This document shows, one piece after another, positions 15,725 through 23,887 of a DNA stretch of 64,000 bases. The stretch covers positions 3,224,001-3,288,000 of the forward strand of contig NC_013061.1 of NCBI RefSeq assembly GCF_000023825.1. The letters are read 5' to 3'. This stretch comes from Pedobacter heparinus DSM 2366. GTDB lineage: Bacteria > Bacteroidota > Bacteroidia > Sphingobacteriales > Sphingobacteriaceae. Numbering within the stretch: position 1 is the first letter of the stretch; every line of letters starts with the position of its first letter. The position numbers and the translations under genes were made by a program. The notes beneath the pieces are model-generated. The model searched no databases. It saw only the letters and a program-made list of their open reading frames with translations, and was not told where the DNA came from.

Positions 15725-17173
15725 TCAATTGTCCCAGTCATCTGTACGGAAGGAAGATACCGGCAGGCCATCTGTACCAAACAAATCTCCCGTCACAAAA
15801 TCTTTAAATGCATACCGCACAGCCACAGGGTTTTTTACCTGATCGGAAGATACCGTTACACTACTGCCCGAAATTTTAGCCGTTGCGGGATAGAATTTTT
15901 TATCGGCACCTGCAATTTCGAATAAAGTTAAGCTTTTACCAAAAGATGTAAGGCCATTGGCTACATTTTGAAATTTAAGCACCGCTGTATGGTCTTTAAT
16001 ACTCATCGCTTCATAAGCTGGACTGGCATAACCAAAGCCTTTAATACCATAGGTATTTCCTAATGCCAGGTAAGCCAGCCGAGTCCCTCCCTTTTCCTTA
16101 TTGGCCGGATGGATGGAGTTTTCCTCACCGATGTCCATCAATACAGCCATACCTGAAGCAGGTATTTTAGCCAGCGATTTGCGTTGTGCATCCCTGATAA
16201 AGGCCGAGCTGAATTTACCTCCGGTATGGTAAGGCGGCAGCTGGGCATAATTATAAGGAGCAATCTGCGCATAATAAAAAGGAAATTCGCCCATCCCCCA
16301 GGCTTCCCGCCAGGCCTTTACCATAGCCGGAAAAAGTTCTTCGTAACGGTCTGCCCGATCGTAATTGGATTCTCCCTGGTACCAGATGACCCCACGGATG
16401 CCATACCCAATTACCGGGTACAACATGCCATTGTATAAGGTGGTTGGCGTACGGCTTACTTCTTTTATGGTATCCGTTTTGGCGGGGATCTTCACTTCAG
16501 GAAATGCCTTTAACTGTGCTGGCGACATCCAGGCTTCTATAGAAGAGCCCCCATAACTGTCGTTGATCAGACCCACCGGCACCTGCAGCATTTCACTTAA
16601 CAGGCGGCCAAAGTAATAGGCCGTAGCACTAAAGTTGGCTACGGTTTCTGGCGCAGCAGCTTTCCATTCAGAGGCTTTGCTGTTGTCCTGCCTTTCTGTA
16701 ACAGAAGAACGCGGAACGGTATATAAGCGGATCTGAGGATTTGCAGCTTTCAAAATGGCTTCATTGGACCCAATGACAGGCTGCCCTTTAAAGCCTTTCA
16801 TCGGCATTTCCATATTGGATTGCCCGCCGCAAAACCAGACTTCCCCAATCAGGATATCTTTTAAAACCAGCGCTTTGCCATCGCTGATACTGATTTCAAA
16901 AGGACCACCTGCTTTAGGGGTGTTGATCTTTATGTTCCATTTGCCATCGGCTGCTGCTTTTACACTGTACCTGCGCTTATCCCAGGAGGGGACAAGTTGT
17001 ACATCGCTTCCTGCTTTTGCCCAGCCCCATATTGCAACTGTTGTTTGCTGCTGCAATACCATATGGTCGGTAAAAATCGAAGCTGGTTTAACCTCAGCAG
17101 AAACATTCGCAGAAAGGACAAGCGCAAAGGCCAGCCAGATAAATTTCAGGGTATAAACTTTAATCCTTTTCAT
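15725..17173 (-). CDS. secreted sialate-O-acetylesterase-type SGNH esterase
   Basis: Signal-peptide-bearing (LSANVSAE) protein of 482 residues in the SASA/SGNH esterase family. Blocks seen are GEVWFCGGQSNMEMPM with the nucleophile Ser in GQSNM, GVIWYQGESN in the central block, and a late SIHPANK with the catalytic His after an Asp-containing stretch. Such enzymes remove O-acetyl groups from glycans, including plant cell-wall sugars; the name sialate reflects the founding member and not the substrate here. Its start lies inside the end of the BASS transporter gene (14-base overlap), so the two are probably translated together. Its role would be to deacetylate the glycan before the rhamnosidases act. 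Confidence 0.88.
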   Translation of the reverse strand: MKRIKVYTLKFIWLAFALVLSANVSAEVKPASIFTDHMVLQQQTTVAIWGWAKAGSDVQLVPSWDKRRYSVKAAADGKWNIKINTPKAGGPFEISISDGKALVLKDILIGEVWFCGGQSNMEMPMKGFKGQPVIGSNEAILKAANPQIRLYTVPRSSVTERQDNSKASEWKAAAPETVANFSATAYYFGRLLSEMLQVPVGLINDSYGGSSIEAWMSPAQLKAFPEVKIPAKTDTIKEVSRTPTTLYNGMLYPVIGYGIRGVIWYQGESNYDRADRYEELFPAMVKAWREAWGMGEFPFYYAQIAPYNYAQLPPYHTGGKFSSAFIRDAQRKSLAKIPASGMAVLMDIGEENSIHPANKEKGGTRLAYLALGNTYGIKGFGYASPAYEAMSIKDHTAVLKFQNVANGLTSFGKSLTLFEIAGADKKFYPATAKISGSSVTVSSDQVKNPVAVRYAFKDFVTGDLFGTDGLPVSSFRTDDWDN

Positions 17174-18467
17174 TTTTATATTGAATTGATGCGGCTTCTT
17201 CTTTTAATGCTTTACGGCGCCAGTAATTGGCCAGTATTGAGCCCGAGATGTTCATCCATGGGCTAAATACGGCTGCTGCCAGGCCAACTGTACCCAGCTT
17301 ACCCATAGAACCGGCCAGCCCTGTAGCCATTCCTCCGTTTTGTAATCCAACTTCAAATGCCAGCGTTCTGGCGTCTGCTTTATTAAGCCCTATTATCCGG
17401 CTGAAAGCATATCCGAAAAAATAACCTGCGCCATTATGGATAACAGCAGCAATGAACAATAAAAAGCCTACCTGCAAAAGATGATCACGTCCGGCTGCTG
17501 TAGTAACTGTGGTGAAATAAACAATCCCGGCCATAGAAAAGTAAGGCATGAAATCATCAATTTTAGGAGATTTCTTGGCAAGCATATGATACAGTACACC
17601 GATAACAACCGCTCCTGTAAAGAAATTAAGCACTTCTAAACTTTCTAAAAAAGGTTCAGATAGATTGGGGGCAAAAGTGCTTTTCCAAATCAGCAGGTTA
17701 ATCACTAACCATGCTGCAGAAAGCAATGCTATGCTATTTAATTTCTTTGCCTGGTCAGGAGATGCCGTTTTAAGATAATCATGAATAAGTGCAGCACTTA
17801 AAGGAACAATCACAATCTTAATGATCTCCATCATCATATTAATGAACTTTACTTCTATTAAAGTTCCGGCGAGGATTTTCATTAAAAAAGGGGTCATTAC
17901 CGGAGCAGCAATGGTGGTAACAGCAGTTACTGTTACAGACAGTACCAGGTTTCCTTTGGCAATGTAAGTCATTACATTAGATGCCAATCCGCTGGAGCAA
18001 CAACCAATCAGGATAATTCCTGCCGCAATTTCTGTATCAAAATGAAAAACTTTAGTTAACAGCAATCCCATCAAAGGCATCACCGTAAAATGGCTCATTA
18101 AACCTACAACAACACCTTTTCCAGACTTTGCAATTCCTGTAAAATCTTTAATGCTCATCTTCATGCCCATGCCAAACATCACCAGTTGAATGACGATCAG
18201 AATAAGCCATTTATTTCGCATATCTACACCGCCAATGTTAAGCAGTTTTTCAGGATAAATCATCCCGGCAACAACAGCGGTAATAATCCATGCCGTGTAC
18301 TGATAACTTTTAAGGGATTCAATCGACCCCATACCGATAGAGGTACTAAGGGCCAGTACAAGTGCTGCCGGCTGCCAGAAGACAGCATCTGAGCGCAGCA
18401 GGCCATACAGTAAAACAGCCAGGGCAACTAAAGCGACGAGCAGGCAAAACCTGCGGAACGTATACAT
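17160..18467 (-). CDS. BASS-family sodium-coupled organic anion transporter
   Basis: Integral membrane protein of 435 residues with about ten hydrophobic helices and the bile-acid:Na+ symporter signature stretches IGCCSSGLASNVMTYIAKGNLVLSV and FEVGLQNGGMATGLA. It has an extra N-terminal pair of membrane segments compared with short bacterial homologues (the core begins near residue 90). Known bacterial and plastid members move pyruvate, 2-keto acids, pantothenate or bile acids with sodium. Placed five bases after the racemase-fold gene and overlapping the esterase gene, it may import or export a sugar-derived acid handled by the RuBisCO-like/kinase pair. The substrate is inferred from context only. 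Confidence 0.88.
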   Translation of the reverse strand: MYTFRRFCLLVALVALAVLLYGLLRSDAVFWQPAALVLALSTSIGMGSIESLKSYQYTAWIITAVVAGMIYPEKLLNIGGVDMRNKWLILIVIQLVMFGMGMKMSIKDFTGIAKSGKGVVVGLMSHFTVMPLMGLLLTKVFHFDTEIAAGIILIGCCSSGLASNVMTYIAKGNLVLSVTVTAVTTIAAPVMTPFLMKILAGTLIEVKFINMMMEIIKIVIVPLSAALIHDYLKTASPDQAKKLNSIALLSAAWLVINLLIWKSTFAPNLSEPFLESLEVLNFFTGAVVIGVLYHMLAKKSPKIDDFMPYFSMAGIVYFTTVTTAAGRDHLLQVGFLLFIAAVIHNGAGYFFGYAFSRIIGLNKADARTLAFEVGLQNGGMATGLAGSMGKLGTVGLAAAVFSPWMNISGSILANYWRRKALKEEAASIQYKNEKD

Positions 18468-18472
18468 GGCCC

Positions 18473-19135
18473 TTACTGAATCAGGTTGGCAATATGCTGA
18501 ATGGCCAGTGCAGGACTGGCTAATATCGGAATGCGCTTCCCTGTATCCGGTAAAGTATCCACCACACGCGACATCGAAGCCTGTGCCAGTACAATCACAT
18601 CCACTACAGCAGAAAGTTCCAGGAGTGCCTTAGCCACCATCTCATCGTGTTTTCCTGGATTCCCCCCCATCAATGCTTCAAAAGCACCTTCACAAAGTTT
18701 CGAAGTCAGCTCAATTTCTTTTCCTGCAATTGCAGCCCTGCGTTTTACCAGGTCGCTGGTTGGCCCAAGCGTAGTGGGCAAGGTCGCAATCACACCTATC
18801 TTTTTACCGGTTTGAACGGCAAGGTCTGCCATTGGCTGATCGACCCTCAATACAGGAACACCAGTTAGACCTGCTGCAGCTTCAATGGCTGCACCTATGG
18901 AAGAACAGGTGACCAGGATAAAATCGGCCCCTGCTGCCTCTGCGGAAGCCACATGGTCGACTACCCTTCTTGAAGTTAGTTTCGTCAGTTCATTTCTACT
19001 GATCACATCTTTTATCAGGCTGTCGTCCACAATGTTAAATACATTTACATTGGGTAAATATTCAGAACATAGTTTCTGGAAAACGGGTACTAGTGTGGCA
19101 GAGGTATGGACAAGTCCGAGTGTTTTGGCTTTCAT
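18473..19135 (-). CDS. Asp/Glu/hydantoin racemase-fold protein with a single catalytic Cys
   Basis: Cytoplasmic 220-residue protein of the Asp/Glu racemase superfamily, which includes racemases, maleate isomerase and arylmalonate decarboxylase. The first catalytic loop VTCSSIGAAIE carries Cys77. The second loop, normally built around a second Cys, reads VLAQASMSR with Gln185 where the Cys would stand. Two-base racemization needs both Cys, whereas the decarboxylases use one, so a decarboxylase, lyase or isomerase activity is more likely than racemization. The gene overlaps the DUF1537 kinase by four bases (ATGA, 19132-19135) and so is probably co-translated with it and acts in the same pathway. 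The natural substrate is unknown. Confidence 0.82.
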   Translation of the reverse strand: MKAKTLGLVHTSATLVPVFQKLCSEYLPNVNVFNIVDDSLIKDVISRNELTKLTSRRVVDHVASAEAAGADFILVTCSSIGAAIEAAAGLTGVPVLRVDQPMADLAVQTGKKIGVIATLPTTLGPTSDLVKRRAAIAGKEIELTSKLCEGAFEALMGGNPGKHDEMVAKALLELSAVVDVIVLAQASMSRVVDTLPDTGKRIPILASPALAIQHIANLIQ

Positions 19136-20541
19136 ATTTTAGTTGCTATAAGGTTATTGTTAAAAAAATCTTCTTTTCCGACCTGGCCTCCTTTAAATAC
19201 CAGTTCTAACTGATCAATAGCCGAGCCTGGGGCATCAGCCCGGCAAACAGGGGCACCTGGACTAAGCGGGGCAATCATTTCAACTGCTGCAATCCCCATA
19301 GCCCTGGCGGCATAGCTGGAAGTATCACCCCCGGCAATGACCACTCTTTTTAGTTTTATTCTTTCTGCAGTTTTACGGGCAATCATCCCCAATAAACTGC
19401 CATAAAGCTGTGCTGTTGCCGCTTTACCAAAATTTTTCTCCCTGAACAGCTGATCCGTTTCGTTAACCCGCTGGTCATCATTGCCCAGGCTGGTATGGAT
19501 CAGCGGATGTTTGCCCTGCCGGATCAGTTCAGTTGCCTGCAAAGCATATTTTTCTGCCGCTTCTGTTATCAGTATGGAATCCGCATTTAAATCTTCTGCT
19601 GAAGCCCGTTCCGCAAGGGATATGGTGTCTATGGCAATTTCAGTAAACCCATTTTTTAAGGCATAGGCAATTTGCGCTGCAGTAACCGGCGAACAACTTC
19701 CGGATGCGATGAGTACGGGGCCGTGCTGGCTGCTGTCTTCCCATAACACTTCCTTATTTAGTGTTCCATTTTCCTGCCAGTGCGCTCCGAGTGCCATCTC
19801 TATACCCGAAGATCCGGCAGAAAACAGCGTTTGGCCGACTGTGGCCATGCCGTCTATAATGGCTCCTATGCTTTTCAGGTCTTCCTGCTGCAGGGCATCA
19901 AAAAGAACAATATCTTCTCCTTCCAGCTTTAATGCTGTAGACTCCTGTTGGTATTGATGCAGGGCCAGGATATCAAAAAGACCTATGTTTTTAGTGGTTT
20001 GCTTGCCTAAATGTAAACGCAGGTCGCTCTCTTCTGCTGGGGTTACCGGATGTCTGGACATAGAAGGATGCCTGTCAAGCCGGTAAATATTCCCTTGGCT
20101 ACCAATACCCATACGGGCAAACAAATTGCCAAACAGGCAGTACCTGCCTAAGATCGGGGCTGCCACCAATAAGGGCACTGTTTTGGTGTTAAATACAGCG
20201 GCACCGATATCAATTGCCTTACCGATGCTGCCTATTGCAGGAGAAGAGTCGAAGGTAGAGCAGACTTTATAATGCACATGACGCGGATTGAGCCCGGCCA
20301 GCGCTTTGAATGCGGGCTGAAGCTCCACTTCCATTTCGGCAGGCGACATCGTCCGGCTCATTCCGGCAATACCTATGGCCTGCAATTCAGGATAACGGGC
20401 CAGTTGTGCAGCTGAAGGTGTTTCGATAAACAGTACCGTTTTGATGCCCGACCTGCTTAAAAATTCCAGCGCGTCAGTTGAGCCGGTAAAGTCGTCGCCA
20501 TAAAAGGCCATCAGCAGGCGCTTATTTTTTGTCACTTCCAT
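19132..20541 (-). CDS. DUF1537 four-carbon-acid sugar kinase family (OiaK/DtnK-like)
   Basis: ATP-dependent kinase of 469 residues for sugar acids. The N-terminal acid-binding domain has DDFTG (16-20), RTM (63-65) and YKVCSTFDSSP (91-101). The C-terminal nucleotide-binding domain has GGDTSS (404-409) and SPGAPVC near 427. Characterised relatives phosphorylate D-threonate, L-threonate, D-erythronate or 3-oxo-isoapionate. In the D-apionate route a DUF1537 kinase (OiaK) makes the phosphorylated substrate of a RuBisCO-like enzyme. The same pairing is here: the RuBisCO-like gene is three bases upstream and the racemase-fold gene overlaps downstream. A 3-oxo branched-acid kinase is therefore the leading hypothesis, but no PdxA2 or class II aldolase of the threonate pathway is present to test against. 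Confidence 0.88.
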   Translation of the reverse strand: MEVTKNKRLLMAFYGDDFTGSTDALEFLSRSGIKTVLFIETPSAAQLARYPELQAIGIAGMSRTMSPAEMEVELQPAFKALAGLNPRHVHYKVCSTFDSSPAIGSIGKAIDIGAAVFNTKTVPLLVAAPILGRYCLFGNLFARMGIGSQGNIYRLDRHPSMSRHPVTPAEESDLRLHLGKQTTKNIGLFDILALHQYQQESTALKLEGEDIVLFDALQQEDLKSIGAIIDGMATVGQTLFSAGSSGIEMALGAHWQENGTLNKEVLWEDSSQHGPVLIASGSCSPVTAAQIAYALKNGFTEIAIDTISLAERASAEDLNADSILITEAAEKYALQATELIRQGKHPLIHTSLGNDDQRVNETDQLFREKNFGKAATAQLYGSLLGMIARKTAERIKLKRVVIAGGDTSSYAARAMGIAAVEMIAPLSPGAPVCRADAPGSAIDQLELVFKGGQVGKEDFFNNNLIATKI

Positions 20542-20544
20542 CAG

Positions 20545-21795
20545 CTAGGCCTGTTTTTTACCGAATACACTTACCGAATGTCCAAATTCAGGATATTTTG
20601 CAGCTGTTTCAGCCACTGACAGGCCATCTACAGCACCTTGCCAGGCCTGTTGTAAAGCTACTACGCCACCTGCAGGACCGTCTGGATGCGCCATAATTCC
20701 ACCTCCGGCCATATATAACAAGTCTACAGAGGGTACGCGCCGGTAGGTTTCAACAGCCTGCCCGCCCCACTGCCCCGAGGATACCACTGGTAAAACCGAA
20801 TAGCCACCCAATAAGGGTTTGAAGCAGGCTTCAATAGAACGCACTACAGAATCGTCAGATTCCCAGAATTTGTTTTGTATGCCATTTACATGGATCTGGT
20901 CGACCCCGGCCAAACGCCAAAGCTGCTGATAGGCAGGAAACTCTATACCCAGTAAAGGGTGACGGTTGAGCATACCCCAGCCATTACGGTGGCCATGAAT
21001 AGCCAGCTCCCCTATTTCGCCAATCTTCTTAACCCCTGCCAGCCCAACACTATTGAGACTTATCATCGCTGAAGTACCCCCTGAACGAAGGATCTTTTCG
21101 TAATTGCGCTGCATCTGGTCGATGTCATCGCTGATGTTAAAAGCATACATTACTTTTTTTCCGCTGCGATCAGCATGTCTGTTGATCACTTCCATAATGG
21201 CATCCACCCGTTTATCAAAGGGGGAATTGGCAGATGAGCCCAGCAGTTCATCATCCTTGATGAAATCAATTCCAGCCAGGGCAAGGGTATTTACCAAAGC
21301 AGCCGTTTGTTCCGGCGTCATGCCGATGCTGGGTTTGATGATGGTTCCGATCAGGGGCCTGTTGTAAACACCTGTCAGTTTCCTGCAGCCGGCTATGCCA
21401 AATTTAGGCCCTTTAAAGGCGGTAGCAAAAGAAGCTGGCAATTCCAGATCCATCAGCTTAAGCCCTGTAAACTGGGTCAGCTCATATAAATTTCCCTGCA
21501 GGGTAGACACCATCACCGGCAGGTTATAGCCGAAATTCTCTATCGACCAGGAAACCTCGATCATAGCGCGCTGGTATTTACCGCCGGCAGACAGTACGCC
21601 TGGTATGGCGGGTTCATTAGCTGTATCCATTGGGGTAATGCTTTCTACCCTGGCGGCAAAGCGCTGTTTCAATTCTTCGGTTTCGCCCGGCACGGCAATA
21701 AAGGTTCCTGAACTTTGCTCGCCGGCCAGCAACTGGGCCGATTTTTCGAGATCAAGCGGCGTTTCTATGTAATATTTTGCGGTTATTCTTTCCAT
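20545..21795 (-). CDS. RuBisCO-like protein (form IV RLP), candidate branched-acid-phosphate decarboxylase/transcarboxylase
   Basis: Protein of 416 residues, shorter than true RuBisCO large subunit. The residue corresponding to RuBisCO K175 is K154 in TIIKPSIG, but the next catalytic Lys (K177) is Ser. The carbamylation and metal motif KDDE is at 180-183. AIHGHRNG (266-273), QIHVNG (300-305), SSGQWGG (339-345) and GGG (364-366) match the expected phosphate and metal loops. Loss of several carboxylase residues argues against CO2 fixation. RLPs next to DUF1537 kinases act on 3-oxo-isoapionate 4-phosphate as decarboxylase (OiaX) or transcarboxylase/hydrolase (OiaT); others are MtnW enolases, but no methionine-salvage genes are here. 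The ATG at 21795 (MERITAKYY) is preferred because it clears the upstream GH127 gene and starts at the family N-terminus; ATGs or GTGs further out reach 21828. Confidence 0.9.
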   Translation of the reverse strand: MERITAKYYIETPLDLEKSAQLLAGEQSSGTFIAVPGETEELKQRFAARVESITPMDTANEPAIPGVLSAGGKYQRAMIEVSWSIENFGYNLPVMVSTLQGNLYELTQFTGLKLMDLELPASFATAFKGPKFGIAGCRKLTGVYNRPLIGTIIKPSIGMTPEQTAALVNTLALAGIDFIKDDELLGSSANSPFDKRVDAIMEVINRHADRSGKKVMYAFNISDDIDQMQRNYEKILRSGGTSAMISLNSVGLAGVKKIGEIGELAIHGHRNGWGMLNRHPLLGIEFPAYQQLWRLAGVDQIHVNGIQNKFWESDDSVVRSIEACFKPLLGGYSVLPVVSSGQWGGQAVETYRRVPSVDLLYMAGGGIMAHPDGPAGGVVALQQAWQGAVDGLSVAETAAKYPEFGHSVSVFGKKQA

Positions 21796-21806
21796 AATCG
21801 TATCGT

Positions 21807-23861
21807 TTATCTGCTTACCGGTAACCAAACAGACATTTCTGAATGCCCCCTGTTGCCCCAGGCAAAATAAGGCACCAGTTTTATAGGGCTCAGCGCATTG
21901 TTTTCGTTAAGCGGACGGTACAGTACATTTTTCCAGTCTTTATTTTCAATCAAGCGGGCATTGCCTTCCAGGCTTATCATATCGGCACCATCAATTTTGA
22001 TAGGCATCGCTTTCAGGCTGATGTTGGCCGGAATGAACACATTAAAGATCTTTTTACCCCGCAGATCAGGGGACTCCAGGCAATACACCACCGGTCCGCG
22101 TTTCACCGCAATCTGGTTCCTGTTTTCTTCTACCAGCGGATTGGCTTCTACCAGCTGTGCTTCCATTGGCAATACCAGTTCTACCAGGTCACCCGCTTTC
22201 CATTTCCGGTTCAGTTCGGCATAAGTACCTGGCCTAAGGTCCATATTTTCCACTTTACCGTTTACCTTTAAATCTGCCCTGGCTGCCCATCCCGGAATCC
22301 GGAAAAACAGGGAATAAGGTTTGCTCCCTGTTGAGAGGATTTTGATTTTTATGTTGCCATCCCAGGGATAATTGGTTTCCTGGCTCAGCTTTAATTTGGT
22401 TCCATCAGTTAAAGTAGTATTTACGGTATTGCCACCATACAGATTAAACCACAACCCTTTATCAGAAATACTATAAGCATAATCGCTCACTTCTGCAATG
22501 GTACGCACTACATTGGGCGGACAGCAATTGGACAGGCCGATATAAGGCACGCGGTCTTTGGACCAGCGCTGTTTAAAGGGCAGCTCATCTGAATAGCTGA
22601 GCGGATTGGTGTACAAAAATTTCTTGCCATCCAGGCTGATGCCTGACAATACACTGTTGTGCAGGGCCAGTTCCATTACATCTGCATATTTCGCGTCACC
22701 GCTAATCTGGAGCATGCGCCAGTTCCACAATACATTGCCGATATTTGCACAGGTTTCATTGTGTGCAGTAAAATTAGGCAGCTGAAAATCGCGGCCAAAG
22801 GCCTGGTGTATCTTTTGTACTTCTGTTGGGTTATAAGATGTCCCATCTGGCGATGTCCCGTCATAAAGCGATCCACATCCCCCGGTGATGTACATTTTAT
22901 GCTGGTTTACATCATCCCACATTAAATTCAAGGTCTTCATCAGCGAATCGTTACCTGTTTCGGCATACAAATCGGCCACACCAGCGTACAGATAATTGGC
23001 CCTCACGGCATGGCCCATGGCCTTCGTTTGCTGTAAAAAAGGAATCCTGTCCTGGTTGTCATCCGTACCATCTTCAATCTTACCTTTTATGGCTATCAGA
23101 TGTTTAGCCAACTCCAGATAACGTGGATCTTTAATTGTACGGTACATTTCAATCACGCCCATATAGTGGGATGGGCAAATGGCATTTCTGGCCAGGGCCG
23201 GTGAGGCCTTCTGGTAAAAATTATACAGGTATTCGGTGGCTTTTTTAGCCACATTCAGTAAGGTAGTTTTACCGGTAGCCCTGTAATGCACACAGGCAGC
23301 CGTCATTAAATGTCCGATATTATAGGCTTCAAAGCTCAGCCTATCCTGAAACTGGTTCTTTGAACCGGTTTTACGCTGCTCTATCATCGCTTTGGTATAA
23401 ATGTAACCATCATCACGCTGAGATCTGGCTATGACCGCAATGGCCTTGTCCATCATCGCGTCTAATTTTGGATCGTTGGTAGATGCATACATACTGGCCA
23501 TAGCTTCCAGCGTTTTATAATAGTCACCATCATGGAAAGATGGCCCTTTGTGTGATCCTGTATCCAGACCAGCTGCGATCTCAAAGTTTTTGAAGGCATG
23601 ACTGATGTTGGCGTCGTTATAAATGGCCCACATATTGGGTACCATAGCTTCTTTCGCTACTTTAAAGCGGTCGGCCCAGAAACCTTTGGTCCAGCTCACA
23701 TCCCTCATGTTCAGGCTATGCAGTTTGGCATGCTGACTATTAGAGGTATTGACCAGGCTTTTATCCTGGGCCTTACCCATACCTGCTACCAAACAGCAGG
23801 CAAAACACAAACCTAACATCATTCTTTTTGGCATAGTTATCGTTTCCATCAGCATATTCAT
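21807..23861 (-). CDS. secreted GH127 beta-L-arabinofuranosidase family enzyme
   Basis: Protein of 684 residues in the former DUF1680 family. The catalytic nucleophile Cys and zinc cluster lie in SNCCPPN (444-450) with NETCANIG (368-375), as in characterised GH127 enzymes that use a Glu/Cys3-zinc site. DVSWTKGFWADR near residue 54 marks the domain start. The signal peptide (MMLGLCFACCLVAGMGKAQ) sits behind nine extra residues, so ATG 23834 may be the true start. It would release beta-L-arabinofuranose from pectic side chains or hydroxyproline-rich glycans, and related GH127 members act on rhamnogalacturonan-II. It lies 26 bases after GH106 and 11 before the RuBisCO-like gene, so glycan hydrolysis and the unusual acid metabolism share a transcript. 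Confidence 0.9.
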   Translation of the reverse strand: MNMLMETITMPKRMMLGLCFACCLVAGMGKAQDKSLVNTSNSQHAKLHSLNMRDVSWTKGFWADRFKVAKEAMVPNMWAIYNDANISHAFKNFEIAAGLDTGSHKGPSFHDGDYYKTLEAMASMYASTNDPKLDAMMDKAIAVIARSQRDDGYIYTKAMIEQRKTGSKNQFQDRLSFEAYNIGHLMTAACVHYRATGKTTLLNVAKKATEYLYNFYQKASPALARNAICPSHYMGVIEMYRTIKDPRYLELAKHLIAIKGKIEDGTDDNQDRIPFLQQTKAMGHAVRANYLYAGVADLYAETGNDSLMKTLNLMWDDVNQHKMYITGGCGSLYDGTSPDGTSYNPTEVQKIHQAFGRDFQLPNFTAHNETCANIGNVLWNWRMLQISGDAKYADVMELALHNSVLSGISLDGKKFLYTNPLSYSDELPFKQRWSKDRVPYIGLSNCCPPNVVRTIAEVSDYAYSISDKGLWFNLYGGNTVNTTLTDGTKLKLSQETNYPWDGNIKIKILSTGSKPYSLFFRIPGWAARADLKVNGKVENMDLRPGTYAELNRKWKAGDLVELVLPMEAQLVEANPLVEENRNQIAVKRGPVVYCLESPDLRGKKIFNVFIPANISLKAMPIKIDGADMISLEGNARLIENKDWKNVLYRPLNENNALSPIKLVPYFAWGNRGHSEMSVWLPVSR

Positions 23862-23887
23862 TAATTTATATTCCCGGTATCTTTCAT

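Noticed and set aside
15725..17173. Sialic-acid metabolism from the esterase name
   Set aside because: The family name is historical; all neighbours are plant-glycan enzymes.
20545..21795. Functional carbon-fixing RuBisCO
   Set aside because: Only 416 residues; one of the two Lys in the TIKPKLG-type motif is Ser and loop sequences differ. There is no phosphoribulokinase or small subunit in the window. It is a form IV RuBisCO-like protein.
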